Source of the DNA: JBBIPA01 sp963820495
Lineage (GTDB): Bacteria; Chloroflexota; Dehalococcoidia; GIF9; UBA5629
DNA length: 64,000 nt
Assembly (NCBI GenBank): GCA_963820495.1
Contig: CAWGAF010000001.1
Location: forward strand, 434,001 to 498,000
Direction of reading: 5' to 3'
The notes beneath the pieces are model-generated. The model saw only the letters and a list, made by a program, of their open reading frames with translations, made no database searches and was not told the DNA's origin. The translations under genes were made by a program, and so were the position numbers. Of this stretch, positions 33,333-42,970 are shown piece by piece. Each line of letters opens with the position of its first letter. Position 1 is the first letter of the stretch.

Positions 33333-33854
33333 GTGGCAAATATAGATTGGATGCTTACTTGGAGTACAGTTCTTGCCATAGCAACAGCATTAATGGCTTT
33401 AGCAATAATAGTAACAGCCATTTATGCTGCTATACAACTTCGCCATATTAAGAAGACAAGGTCTTCAACTATATTGATGGAACTACATCAAATATGGGAT
33501 TCAGATGAATACATTAAATCTCGTATGCTAGTTAATCAATATTATTCTGGTATTAACGATAAAGCAGCCTCTAAAAACTTGATAAAAAATTTTGAATCTT
33601 TTGAGGTGAGAAATAGCGAGGAATTCTTTTTACTAGTACGTATGGCAAATTTTTTTGAAAATTTAGGCTATTCGGTTTGCGAAGGACATCTTACTAGAGA
33701 ACAAGCAATAGCATTATTTGGTGGTGCCGCTAAGGGATATTGGCGTTTATTGGAAGATTATATCAGACTTTATAGAATCAAAGCCCAACCTAATGTATGG
33801 GTATATTTTGAATACTTAGCAAACGGATGCAAAGGAAAGAAACCAAATAAATAG
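33333..33854 (+). CDS. DUF4760-like membrane-anchored protein
   Basis: 173 residues from a GTG. One transmembrane helix (about 8-35) is followed by a cytoplasmic all-helical domain with QLRHIKKTRSSTILMELHQI and a FFENLGYSV word typical of DUF4760. The role of the family is unknown. It is divergent from the toxin-antitoxin operon and lies within the same inverted repeats, so it travels with the element. Confidence 0.75.
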   Translation: MANIDWMLTWSTVLAIATALMALAIIVTAIYAAIQLRHIKKTRSSTILMELHQIWDSDEYIKSRMLVNQYYSGINDKAASKNLIKNFESFEVRNSEEFFLLVRMANFFENLGYSVCEGHLTREQAIALFGGAAKGYWRLLEDYIRLYRIKAQPNVWVYFEYLANGCKGKKPNK

Positions 33855-33952
33855 AATCTCTATTTAGGTGCCCATCCCATAATAAAATTCCCCCTTTTGA
33901 ATTGTAATTATAACACGTTTGTCAATATTATGTCCAAACTAGACCACTACCC

Positions 33953-33958
33953 AATTGT
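33953..33958. repeat. Target-site duplication, right
   Basis: AATTGT follows the right inverted repeat directly and matches the left flank at 31131-31136. Confidence 0.75.
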
Positions 33959-33972
33959 GTGTGCTTTAAAGA

Positions 33973-34734
33973 CTAGGACATTGTCATACCACCATTTACT
34001 GCTATGGTTTGACCAGTAATGAAGTCACTATCCGATGAAGCCAGAAAAATGACAGTTCCTACCAGGTCCTGAGGATATTCCACCCGCTGAAGTGCACGTA
34101 AAGGCACTACCTGTTTCCGTCGCTCCAGGCCGTTCAAATTACCAGGGTCCTCACTAAACGTAGACCCAGGAGCTATACAATTTACATTTATATTGAATTG
34201 TCCCAGCTCGTTTGCCAACACCCTGGTTAAACCGATGACACCACCTTTGCTGGCTACGTAGTGCGCAAAGTTAACCAGCCCAAAGAAAAAAGTATCCGAT
34301 GTAATATTAATTATTTTCCCAGCTTTTTGCTCTCGCATATAAGGGAAAACAGCACGTGCACAAAGAAATGGCCCTTTAAGATTCACTGCCATTAACCGGT
34401 CCCATTCGTTCGGGTCCAATTCATAAAAAGGTGCCATTGTTAGTGTTGGTCTCATATAAAAGGCAGCATTATTAACCAGAATATCGATTTTGCCAAAGGT
34501 CTCAAAGGTCTTTTTCGCCATATCTAGAGTGCTTTCTACTATTGAGACATCCACTTTTATTGGTAATACTATCCCGCCCTGGGCTTCAATCTCTTTGCCC
34601 GTGGCGATAGCACCTTTTCCATCAATATCGGCAATTACTACTTTAGCTCCTTCGCGGGCTAAGCCAAAGCAATACGCCTTACCTATTCCGTTTGCTCCTC
34701 CCGTTACAATAGCAACCTTATCTTTCAATCTCAT
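33973..34734 (-). CDS. Short-chain dehydrogenase/reductase
   Basis: 253 residues. The nucleotide site is TGGANGIG (11-18), followed by NNAA, catalytic Ser in INITSDTFF and YVASK. ADIDG at the end of beta2 suggests NAD rather than NADP. The family of 3-oxoacyl-ACP-reductase-like SDRs acts on alcohols or ketones of unknown nature here. The right end of the IS1-like element lies 14 bases after its stop. Confidence 0.94.
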   Translation of the reverse strand: MRLKDKVAIVTGGANGIGKAYCFGLAREGAKVVIADIDGKGAIATGKEIEAQGGIVLPIKVDVSIVESTLDMAKKTFETFGKIDILVNNAAFYMRPTLTMAPFYELDPNEWDRLMAVNLKGPFLCARAVFPYMREQKAGKIINITSDTFFFGLVNFAHYVASKGGVIGLTRVLANELGQFNINVNCIAPGSTFSEDPGNLNGLERRKQVVPLRALQRVEYPQDLVGTVIFLASSDSDFITGQTIAVNGGMTMS

Positions 34735-34813
34735 ATGTGCCTCCCAAAATTATCAATCTAATATAATACAGAGTTATTCGTCTGTCCCAGCGCAGAATAA
34801 GGAATAAACAACA

Positions 34814-35518
34814 TCAACTTCCCATTTCGGGTGTCAAGCAATAATCCGAAATGATTTGATTAAACATATCGGGGCGTTTTTCCTTTAACTCTATGGCATA
34901 TTCCAGGAATTTGCGGATGCCGTCACCTAACACTTTATACACTTTTTGCCTTAACCGGTCATTTTTCATAGCTTCATGAATAAATAGCTTGTCAGGATGG
35001 GCATTTTTGAATAAGGTAACATCCTGGACAAAGTGCAACAGGTACACCATGTCCTCGAATATATCCCGAAAATCATGGGTGATTGCCAGGTCCATGAAGT
35101 TTTGCCAGACATATCGCGCCTCTACATATTCCATGATAACGGGCTCCATGACTTCAGCTGATTTGTACTCTACCTTATTTGCCTGCTGTCTCATGTTTTT
35201 AAGTTCGTCCAAGGAGGCATTTTTAATTTGCTCTATGGTTAAATCCGGGAACTTGAGAGCAGTGAAATTCAGGATGAAGAGATTGCGCATGTCGGAACGG
35301 AACAAGCAGCTTTTTATATACATCAATTGCCTTCGCTTCTCCTGCACTTCTCTATTGTGAAGGATTCTTTGGATTATGAAGATGATAATTAGAGCGTCTA
35401 CTGCAATAGCCGCCAGGTGTAGCATAAACGCTATGTGGGTAAAATGCTCGATCACTAAAAGCAGCAATGCCGCCACGATTAAAGCTATATAAGTTACTGC
35501 GGTTGACCTCGTTGTCAT
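34814..35518 (-). CDS. Membrane-anchored helical protein of unknown function
   Basis: 234 residues from the ATG of MTTRSTAV; GAGGGGGGAG five bases upstream decides this start over the longer frame from 35557. Two transmembrane helices (about 6-25 and 28-50) are followed by a purely helical soluble region of 180 residues. No motif is recognised. The region from 35519 to 35848 upstream holds no further gene. Confidence 0.7.
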   Translation of the reverse strand: MTTRSTAVTYIALIVAALLLLVIEHFTHIAFMLHLAAIAVDALIIIFIIQRILHNREVQEKRRQLMYIKSCLFRSDMRNLFILNFTALKFPDLTIEQIKNASLDELKNMRQQANKVEYKSAEVMEPVIMEYVEARYVWQNFMDLAITHDFRDIFEDMVYLLHFVQDVTLFKNAHPDKLFIHEAMKNDRLRQKVYKVLGDGIRKFLEYAIELKEKRPDMFNQIISDYCLTPEMGS

Positions 35519-35848
35519 TGAAACTCCCCCCTCTCTATTCGGAATAACATAAGCCACCAGGTTGTCACATTGTATGTCGCCTCTTTTATCAAGGTCAAGC
35601 CATCAGTCAAACCAGGTATTGCTAAGCATGTGCTTAAAGTCTTATTTAATAACTCCGCTATCTCATTCCAGCACACACGGCACCATTAATACCACATCAT
35701 GATAGCAGCAAAGGCGGATAACTCAAGAATTCGACTCACTGAGGAAGCAGTAACTTTGGGGAATCAACAGCTTACCGAAAGTGGAAGAGAAAGCTCAAAT
35801 AGATTGAAGCTCTATCCCTGCAATTGGGTACCAAAAACTAATCTAAAT

Positions 35849-35977
35849 TTATTTAGACTTACCGCAGGGATGCTTTTTAGTGTCTCCATGACACTCTCTG
35901 ATTTGCTCGGGGCTACACTCACCCGGTTTACCTTTTAGTTTCTCTGGATGCTCACACTGATTTTTACCATTCTTCAT
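35849..35977 (-). CDS. 42-residue cysteine-rich protein
   Basis: Starts at ATG 35977 with AAAGGA eight bases before; an ATG two codons upstream is too close to that site. The sequence CEHPEKLKGKPGECSPEQ then IRECHGD and HPCGK carries four Cys and three His in a CxHP...C...CH...HPC order and suggests a small metal site. I have seen similar tiny proteins in anaerobic prokaryotes but know no function. It is shorter than most gene-calling cut-offs. Confidence 0.75.
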   Translation of the reverse strand: MKNGKNQCEHPEKLKGKPGECSPEQIRECHGDTKKHPCGKSK

Positions 35978-36034
35978 ATGCATTTCCTTTCACTCAGAAA
36001 TTAATCTGATTATACATTACCAGGCTAGCTAAAT

Positions 36035-36090
36035 CTAATGATGACCAGCAGGTATTATCAAGCTGTAAAATGCTATCAAGCAGTAGCTGT
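36035..36090 (+). pseudogene. Integrase C-terminal tail T10
   Basis: LMMTSRYYQAVKCYQAVA reads in frame and matches the active-site Tyr region of the other tails; the rest of the tail has been lost. It lies 68 bases before the pyruvate-kinase-C-like gene. Confidence 0.5.
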
Positions 36091-36157
36091 AATATTTTTT
36101 CTGTGGTATATTATTTATTCGTCATTAAAATAACTTGAATAGGAGGTCAACAACTTA

Positions 36158-36742
36158 ATGGAAGCAAAAACGGTCTACTTTGATAATCCAGGAATTGAGA
36201 ATACCGACCAAACCCTAAACCTTGCCAAGGAGCGAGCTCAGCAACTGGGAATAAAGACTATACTGGTAGCGTCGACTACAGGCCGAGTTGCGGTAAAGGC
36301 GGTAAAAGTCTTCAAGGGAGTGAAACTGATCATAGTTCGGCACAGCAGCGGTTTTAAAGAGCCGAATATCCAGGAATTCACTGAAGAGAACTTGCAGATA
36401 GTGCAGAGTAACAATGTACCGGTGATTACCGCCGCCCATGCCTTTGGTGGCCTCTCCAGGTCTATGCGCCAGGGGGATGTAATTCAAGCTCCAGCGACCT
36501 ACGTTGTGGGAGACATCGTTGCCAGCACACTGCGTATCTTTGGTCAGGGTATGAAAGTCGCCTGCGAAATTGCAGTAATGGCAGCTGATGCCGGTATGAT
36601 ACGAACTGATGAAGAGGTTATTGCAATTGCCGGTGTCGGCAAAAGCGGCGGTTCTGACACTGCAATTGTGGTTAAAGCAGAACCAGCGCATCGCTTCTTC
36701 GATCTCAAAGTAAAAGAGGTTATCTGTAAGCCACGGCTTTAG
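36158..36742 (+). CDS. Pyruvate kinase alpha/beta-domain-like protein
   Basis: 194 residues from ATG with AATAGGAGG upstream. The whole protein resembles the C-terminal allosteric domain of pyruvate kinase: TLNLAKERAQQLGIKTILVA, STTGRVAVKAVKV, and a GGSDTAIVVKAEPAH end. Stand-alone versions exist in archaea and anaerobic bacteria and probably bind a small anionic ligand. No kinase domain is present. It is 128 bases ahead of the RidA gene. Confidence 0.88.
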   Translation: MEAKTVYFDNPGIENTDQTLNLAKERAQQLGIKTILVASTTGRVAVKAVKVFKGVKLIIVRHSSGFKEPNIQEFTEENLQIVQSNNVPVITAAHAFGGLSRSMRQGDVIQAPATYVVGDIVASTLRIFGQGMKVACEIAVMAADAGMIRTDEEVIAIAGVGKSGGSDTAIVVKAEPAHRFFDLKVKEVICKPRL

Positions 36743-36869
36743 TCCTCGTTGGCTAGCCTGCCCTAATCCTAATGTACGACTATGGAAGTCATATCCATTG
36801 GAACACAAGTTAATATGATTAACCTGAAGTATGGTTCAGATATTAAATATTAGTAAGGAGGATGGAGTA

Positions 36870-37343
36870 ATGACCAAACGCATGATCAAAAAAATACCTG
36901 GCTTTCCTGTTTATCACGCAGGGAAAAAGATGGAATGGACAACTGGACATGCAGTGTGGAACATGGGAGGTATTGTTTTTCTCAGCGGTGCCGAGGGTAG
37001 AGACCCTGATACAGATATACCTCGGTCTGGAATTAAAGCTCAAACCAAGCTGGCCCTGGAAAGGATAAAGACCAGGTTAGAAGAATTCGGCACATCCCTG
37101 GATAATATCCTGCACCTGTGGTATTACATAGCAGGCCCCGACTTTCCCAAAGGCGTACAGGACGACCAAAAATGGAAGGATGCCTCCGAAGCGCTGGATG
37201 AGTTCTGGCGAGAAAATGGTGTACCTCAGTTCTGCCATGAAAACTACCCGCCAGCATCCACCTTGCTGGGCATATCAAGCCTGGCTAGGAGAGAAATGCT
37301 TATAGAGATACTTGCTGTGGCAGCACTACCGCCATTGGAATAA
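36870..37343 (+). CDS. RidA-family protein
   Basis: 157 residues; ATG 36870 with TAAGGAGGATGG is preferred over an upstream GTG. The fold is that of YjgF/YER057c proteins: MGGIVFLSGAEGRDP, LALERIKTRLEEFG and YPPASTLLGISSL. The Arg that anchors the substrate carboxylate in imine deaminases (PAR) is replaced (PPAST), so it is not a classical RidA deaminase. A triple-domain relative lies at 40086. Confidence 0.9.
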   Translation: MTKRMIKKIPGFPVYHAGKKMEWTTGHAVWNMGGIVFLSGAEGRDPDTDIPRSGIKAQTKLALERIKTRLEEFGTSLDNILHLWYYIAGPDFPKGVQDDQKWKDASEALDEFWRENGVPQFCHENYPPASTLLGISSLARREMLIEILAVAALPPLE

Positions 37344-37355
37344 ATGCAATAGGGA

Positions 37356-37601
37356 TTAACCTCCGTGGATAAAGGGCAGGAACGAGACGGTATCATTGGC
37401 ACTTAAAATTCTGTCAAGTGATGTCATTTCCTGATTAACAGTTATCAGGGTTTCTGCTTCATTCAAATTGAGGGCAGGATAATGGTGCTTAACGTATTCA
37501 AGGGCATCAGCCACCTTTGTCTCTTCTGTTATAGACATTTTTATGCTCGGTGTATTAGTTATGAGGCGCTGTCTTCCCAAGAATTCAATTGAGACAAACA
37601 T
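37356..37601 (-). CDS. MoaD/ThiS-family ubiquitin-like protein
   Basis: 81 residues ending HGG, the double Gly that is activated as thiocarboxylate in MoaD and ThiS. The beta-grasp pattern (VSIEFLGRQRLI, DTVSFLPFIHGG) is clear. It lies 51 bases downstream of the aldehyde oxidoreductase on the same strand, a common pairing in which the MoaD-like protein supplies sulfur for the tungsto- or molybdopterin cofactor. Confidence 0.9.
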   Translation of the reverse strand: MFVSIEFLGRQRLITNTPSIKMSITEETKVADALEYVKHHYPALNLNEAETLITVNQEMTSLDRILSANDTVSFLPFIHGG

Positions 37602-37652
37602 ATACTGAAATGATTCCTTACATTCGTAATCAATAGTCTTTCTTACGCCTGC

Positions 37653-39811
37653 TTATGCATCAAATTTGCTGAGCAGTTGACTTGCCTGCTTGTCCATGAG
37701 GCCAGCTTTCTCCACCGTTTCACGCTTAGGTATCCCCTGGGATGTAAAACCCTTCTTCTCATAGACAATATCACAGAGCTGCTGATAGGCTTCTAGCCTT
37801 TTTTCAATAAGTAGCTTATGTTTCTGTTCCGGTTTTTCAGGTAGTTCCTTATCACCCAACTGTTCCCGCAGCCATTCATGGTAATAATCAGCACGGGATT
37901 GGTACTCATTGAAATACACAGGACCCATTGCCCTTATTGGAATCTGGTCACTGGCTCGTGTGCCCTTTCCCTGACGCAGATTAATCAGTTTTTGCAGGAT
38001 GTACAGCCTTTCCGAATCATTTAAAACATCATCGAGCGTTTTCTGGCTCCCTGTTGTAGCATTGAGATAGCTGACGTAATACTCCAGCGTAGGAATATTC
38101 TTTGCCGGCTCAGCAGTGTTGGCTGCCTCTGGGTTTCGCACATCGATCCAGGGGAGCTTACAGAGTCCAGTTGCATTGAACCAGGTGCGGATCAAGGGAA
38201 ACCACTTCAGTGCGTTTGCCTTATGTTCAAAAGTAGGCAATTCTTTATGCACCTGGTCGATGAAAATCAGCCAAGCTTCATCATGCTGCGGTCCTTTGAG
38301 AGCAAAACCATAGCCACCCTGCTGGGCAAGCGATTCCTTGGTAACGTACATCGAGAACTCAAGACCTTTCACTTCCATGGCGAATTTGTTCAGTTCAGCC
38401 ATAGCAGCATCTACCGAAGTGCCACTTCGAACAGCATGTTTATCGGCTACCCATTTCTTGCTCCTGGCTACGCCCTGACCAGCAACTTTACCGAAACCTT
38501 TAGCATTAGCTATTTCATGCATTAGCCTTTCCGCAGCATCTATGTTACCGAATGTTAATTCGTAGCCCACGTCCTCAGAAGTCAGAAAGCCCCGTTGAAA
38601 GCACTCCATGAAAAAGCCGATAGTGACGCCCGTTGAAATGGTATCAATGCTATATTCATCGCAGTACCAGTTATATTCCATGACAAACTGTGGATCAAAT
38701 ATGCCCATATTGGAAACTGCGGCAACCGTTTCATACTCAGGCCCGTCAATGCTAACACGCTGCCCTGCCTTCGGACCCGGGTAAGTTCCACATTTTCAGC
38801 ACCTTTAGCGCAGGCAAGATTGCATCCATAGTAGCATCCGTCAGGCATCTGCTTGCTGAAATACCTGTCAAGAAAGACATTGGCAAACAACCTGGAGGAT
38901 TCGGGGCGTTGCCCGTATTGATAGTTATTTATCGGAAAAAGGTGGAATTTGTCCATATACTCGGACAAGCCAGTAGTTCCCCACGCAGACAGGTAAAGCT
39001 GTTTAGAATCGTAATTAGAAATAACCTCCTTTAGCTGAGAACCTGCCCTGCGTACTCCTTCTTTATCTATGGCATTATTGCCATTTGCCCTGGGTAAGCT
39101 GGAACGCACCACGATAGCACGGAGCCCTTTGAATCGCATTACAGTTCCAGTACCACCCCTGCCAGCCTGTTTTGAGCGGATACGCTTCCGTCTTCTGTCA
39201 AAAAACAGGCTGTTGATAATACCAAACTTGGCGTGGCAAGCACCGTCCCCAGAGACTACAGCAGCAAGGTCGTCACTATATTCTCCTCCATTAGCATCTT
39301 TCAGCAATGTCTGGCCGAAAGAAAGGGCACCGGCATCGATTTCCTTATCATAGGCAGGTGCTTTAGCAATACTGATAGTTTGTGCATCCCCATCAACGAG
39401 AATGACTACATCTTCCTTAGATATCCCTGATACAGCCAGTGCATCGAAACCAGCAAGTTTCAAGAGTGGCCCGAAATGACCACCGACATTCGAATCGATA
39501 AACGTGTCTGTCAGCGGAGATATGGTGCCAACTATGAATTTGCCCGTGCCTGGAAAGCCAGGCTCATTGCCCAGCGGACCGCTGGACATTACCAGAATAT
39601 TTTCGGGACTATCATAGCGGGTCTTGCCTGTTGTGCCGTCCCAGATAATTTTAAGGGCATATCCTCTGCCACCGACGTACTTGTTTTTAAAGTCAGGGGG
39701 AAGCTTCTGTATTGTAATTTTCTGTTTCCCCAGGTCAACCCTAAGTACACGGTCTGTGTATCCACCCACGACTCTGGCTGGTTCATAGCTAATTTGTTTT
39801 AATATTTCCAT
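37653..39811 (-). pseudogene. Aldehyde:ferredoxin oxidoreductase, frameshifted
   Basis: About 719 residues in two frames. The N-terminal frame covers GYTDRVLRVDLGKQKITIQ, the pterin-binding GGRGYALKIIWD and the cluster ligands CYYGCNLAC. Near 38775-38781, within a CCCGGG run, one base is missing and the product resumes in the next frame as GPKAGQRVSIDGPEYE, MGIFDPQ and the fourth cluster Cys (TGLCKLP). Both halves are otherwise intact, so a recent mutation or an assembly error is likely. It would oxidise aldehydes to acids with a tungsten or molybdenum bis-pterin cofactor. Confidence 0.88.
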
Positions 39812-40085
39812 TTGTACTCCAGTCTTTTGAGTAGTTTCTAAAATCGCAGAGAGCTACCAAAATATCATTGTCCTCAATGTGTACATCATCAGTATTCTTG
39901 CAGAAGCTGGTTTAACGAATGTACATAAAAAGATGCTGCCTTGCTTATAAATCGTGATATTATAGCTTTTTATACGTAAAGACAGCAAAAAAACTATATT
40001 TTCATCCAGTGAATACCCTGCAAAACTCTTACTATAGACTGTACAAAAAGGGGCAAGTCCCTAGAGAATAAATTCTTCTTTAGCA

Positions 40086-41414
40086 CTATTTGGGGATTAA
40101 GCCGAGTGCATCTATCTCAAGCGTAAATGTCTCATGAGCTAACGGTGCCTGGAAAGTAACCAGCGATGGTGGATTTTCTACTAGACCAGGAGCGTGTTTC
40201 TGGTAAAACTCAACCTCAGTTTTACGTATTGCTGGATAATCCTCAGCCCGAGGCACAAGCACCACCAATTTGATAAGGTTATCCATGGTACTACCTACTT
40301 CCTCCATGGCTACTTTAAGTTTATTCATCACTATATTTGTTTGCTCCACTACGTCAGTGGTATCGACGGTGCCAGTAAAAGGATTACCCCCCTCCATACC
40401 TGAAATAAATAGCAAATTGCCAACACGCACGGACCTCGAGAACTGCTTCCGCCAGGCACCAATATGTTTGGGCCAGTCTCGGTCAAAATAGTATAGTTGC
40501 TGCGTGGTCACTTCCCACCCCTGCCTTTTTCTGTCAATAACACCTATTATCTCCGTTTCGATTTTATATTTAGGGTCAGCTAGTTGGACAACCGCCAGCG
40601 TGCTGGCTGGAGGTTCATCAATTAGAAATGGAGCATGTTCATTGTAGTATTTCAGCTCATTTCCCCACATCTCCCACAGGTCCTTTTGATTCGGCAACCA
40701 GTGGAACGTTTTGACAACATTGTTCATCGAGCTACCCGCTTTTTCCATTGCAATTCTAATCTTGTCGCTAGCCACAATCATCTGCTCAACAAGTTGGTCA
40801 GACTCCACTTGTTTGGTTTGTATTGAACGCCCAGCCGAACCGGAGCAAAAGATTAAATTGCCGACTTTTGCTGATTGAGAAAAAATTGGGCTACCGGGAG
40901 CAACGTTGGGGTAAACCTGTTTCACACCCTGGTAATACATGGGAATCATCTCAACTTCCCAGCCGGGCTCATCCCGGGAGATGACCCCGATTGCTTCTAT
41001 CATCACAAGGTATTCTGGCTTCCCTATTAGGCTAACCCGAGCAAAGGTACTTGCCGGCGGATTCTCCACCAGATAGGGAGCATGTTTCTGATAGTATTTC
41101 AGCTCAGTTGACCGCATTGGAGCATAGTTCTCCAGATGCTTCAGGTAAATTGTAGTCTTTATGATATTATTCATAGAGCTACCTGCTTCTTCCATAGAGG
41201 CTCTAATGTTATCCAGGGCGATGACCATCTGGTCTTCAAATTTGTCTGATTCTACTTTGCCAGTCCTTAAATTTCGACCGTGCATACCAGAAATGAAAAC
41301 AAGATTACCTGCTACAATGGCTTTGGAAAGAGCTGGTTCGCCAGGCACTACATTCGGATAAGTTTGTTTAACATTGCCATGATACATTGGGTATCTCTTC
41401 GTTTGCCAATTCAT
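40086..41414 (-). CDS. Protein of three tandem RidA domains
   Basis: 442 residues, three RidA modules of about 147 each: the words VFISGMHGRNLRTG, IFCSGSAGRSIQTK and LFISGMEGGNPFTG mark equivalent strands, and KYYQKHAPYLVENPPAST, YNEHAPFLIDEPPAST and YQKHAPGLVENPPS mark equivalent turns. All three lack the substrate Arg of RidA. RidA proteins are trimers, so one chain could fold as a pseudo-trimer with three unequal clefts. No enzyme activity can be assigned. Confidence 0.92.
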   Translation of the reverse strand: MNWQTKRYPMYHGNVKQTYPNVVPGEPALSKAIVAGNLVFISGMHGRNLRTGKVESDKFEDQMVIALDNIRASMEEAGSSMNNIIKTTIYLKHLENYAPMRSTELKYYQKHAPYLVENPPASTFARVSLIGKPEYLVMIEAIGVISRDEPGWEVEMIPMYYQGVKQVYPNVAPGSPIFSQSAKVGNLIFCSGSAGRSIQTKQVESDQLVEQMIVASDKIRIAMEKAGSSMNNVVKTFHWLPNQKDLWEMWGNELKYYNEHAPFLIDEPPASTLAVVQLADPKYKIETEIIGVIDRKRQGWEVTTQQLYYFDRDWPKHIGAWRKQFSRSVRVGNLLFISGMEGGNPFTGTVDTTDVVEQTNIVMNKLKVAMEEVGSTMDNLIKLVVLVPRAEDYPAIRKTEVEFYQKHAPGLVENPPSLVTFQAPLAHETFTLEIDALGLIPK

Positions 41415-41449
41415 ACTTACTTACCATCCTTCAGTCAAAATAATATATC

Positions 41450-42913
41450 TCAGCGTATTATCTTAGCATCCAGCCAAACTGCCCAGTCTTGTAAAGGTTC
41501 TCCATTGGTATTTACTTGTAAGCGGAAGTCAGCGTTCTTCCCAAAGTATTCGGGTGGTATGGGTACAGACATTGTTTTGATCTTATAATCATATATATCA
41601 TTTACACCAGAAACAATAGGTGACCAATCTGATTCGCCATGTAAACGAATATACACCCAGAACTGGACATTACCTGAAACAGCATTGTGAAGAAGACCAA
41701 CTAAACCATAAAAATGATCACCAGGTTTTACCATAAAATCAGTATCATAGTCACCATTAATCAACCCATTTAAAATCGAGTGCGGCCGAGTTTCTAGTGC
41801 CTTCAGCGGAACAGAAGCGTCCTCCATTTTTTCTCCAGGTTTTAACAGCGCCACGCCATCGTCATCTGTACGCAATTTACCAAAAGCTATACTCTTATAA
41901 GGATATCCGATTTCCCAACTACCGTTATCAGCATTATCAATAAAATCAAAAACAGCCTCAACTAGATAGGCTATCTGTAACACATTATTGTCTTCATTTT
42001 TTTCAATCACGTTATTATCAGCATCTACAATAACTTTCACTATATTAGTTGCAGGATTATAAAGCCAGCCAGTTATAGTCTTGGTAGCAGAGCCACCGGC
42101 AGGCAACATCTTTAAGGCATCTAAAGCTTTATAAACACCATTGGCATATAGCCTGGTCGTACTCGGTGGCGAATCGTTAGTTCCACGATTCTCTACAGTA
42201 TATTCAATATTTATACCATTATCAGTCTCGACTTTCCTGATATCGGTGATAACCAGGTCTGGTCGTCCTGAAGTCGAGGCAGTAGTAACCATTACCTGGG
42301 TTGTAGCTAACACAATCCCAACATTATTATAAGCAGCCAGTGTATATGATGTTGTTTTAGACGGAGATATCTTTATTGTTCCAATTGGATCAACTAGACC
42401 AACATCAGGATCGATCTTTACAGATTCAGCGTTAGTAACATTCCACTGCAGAACCGCAATGCTACCAACGGTTACGTTCCCTGGATCCGCAGCAAAATTG
42501 TTAATAACTGGCAAGCCCACTTTGCTGGGCACAACAAGTACCGTTGTTGTGGAACTAACGGTCGCTCCCTCATTAGTAGCAGTGATTGTATATGTTGTGC
42601 TTATGGTTGGATATACTTTTATAATTCCCGTCATGGCAACATTACCTATTTCCTGATCCAAGAATATCGTTGTAGCCCCAGATACATACCAGCTCAGCTC
42701 AGCAGAATTGCCCAGACCGATTCTATCAGGTGTCGCCTGAAAGTATTCTATGACAGGCGCAGGTGGCACGGTCTGTAGCTTAGGTGGTTCTAATGGCTTT
42801 GGTAGTGGAGCAAGAGGTTCTGTAACAGGTATCGTAGGCTCTGTATTGCATGCCACCAGAACAATCAGTAAAAATACTAATATAAAGAAACGTTTGTACT
42901 TATTTGCCATCAA
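41450..42913 (-). CDS. Lipoprotein with Ig-like repeats and CARDB domain
   Basis: 487 residues. Lipobox LVLVAC puts the lipid Cys near residue 22. Two Ig/PKD-like modules (about 52-135 and 138-215) share ELSWYVSGATTIFLD / LQWNVTNAESVKID, then a CARDB domain (PDLVITDIRKVE, about 220-320) and a C-terminal beta-rich region of 165 residues. It is surface-bound and likely adhesive or substrate-binding. The Ig modules resemble those of the lipoprotein at 54364. Confidence 0.85.
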   Translation of the reverse strand: MMANKYKRFFILVFLLIVLVACNTEPTIPVTEPLAPLPKPLEPPKLQTVPPAPVIEYFQATPDRIGLGNSAELSWYVSGATTIFLDQEIGNVAMTGIIKVYPTISTTYTITATNEGATVSSTTTVLVVPSKVGLPVINNFAADPGNVTVGSIAVLQWNVTNAESVKIDPDVGLVDPIGTIKISPSKTTSYTLAAYNNVGIVLATTQVMVTTASTSGRPDLVITDIRKVETDNGINIEYTVENRGTNDSPPSTTRLYANGVYKALDALKMLPAGGSATKTITGWLYNPATNIVKVIVDADNNVIEKNEDNNVLQIAYLVEAVFDFIDNADNGSWEIGYPYKSIAFGKLRTDDDGVALLKPGEKMEDASVPLKALETRPHSILNGLINGDYDTDFMVKPGDHFYGLVGLLHNAVSGNVQFWVYIRLHGESDWSPIVSGVNDIYDYKIKTMSVPIPPEYFGKNADFRLQVNTNGEPLQDWAVWLDAKIIR

Positions 42914-42970
42914 CTACTCCGAATCTGTACAGATTATACAGCGGAGTTAGTTTGTATTCTTCCCAATACA

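Larger units (their letters stand above)
31137..33952. mobile_element. 2.8-kb IS1-like element with passenger genes
   Basis: Perfect 18-base terminal inverted repeats GGGTAGTGGTCTAGTTTG (31137-31154 and, inverted, 33935-33952) enclose a transposase, a two-gene toxin-antitoxin-like operon and a DUF4760 gene. The element is flanked by AATTGT repeats. Classical IS1 elements are about 0.8 kb with one transposase and 8-9-base duplications, so this is a transporter-type IS with cargo. Confidence 0.88.

Noticed and set aside
35699..35938. A 79-residue rightward ORF
   Set aside because: It has no Shine-Dalgarno and no family pattern, and it runs antisense over the well-formed Cys-rich gene.
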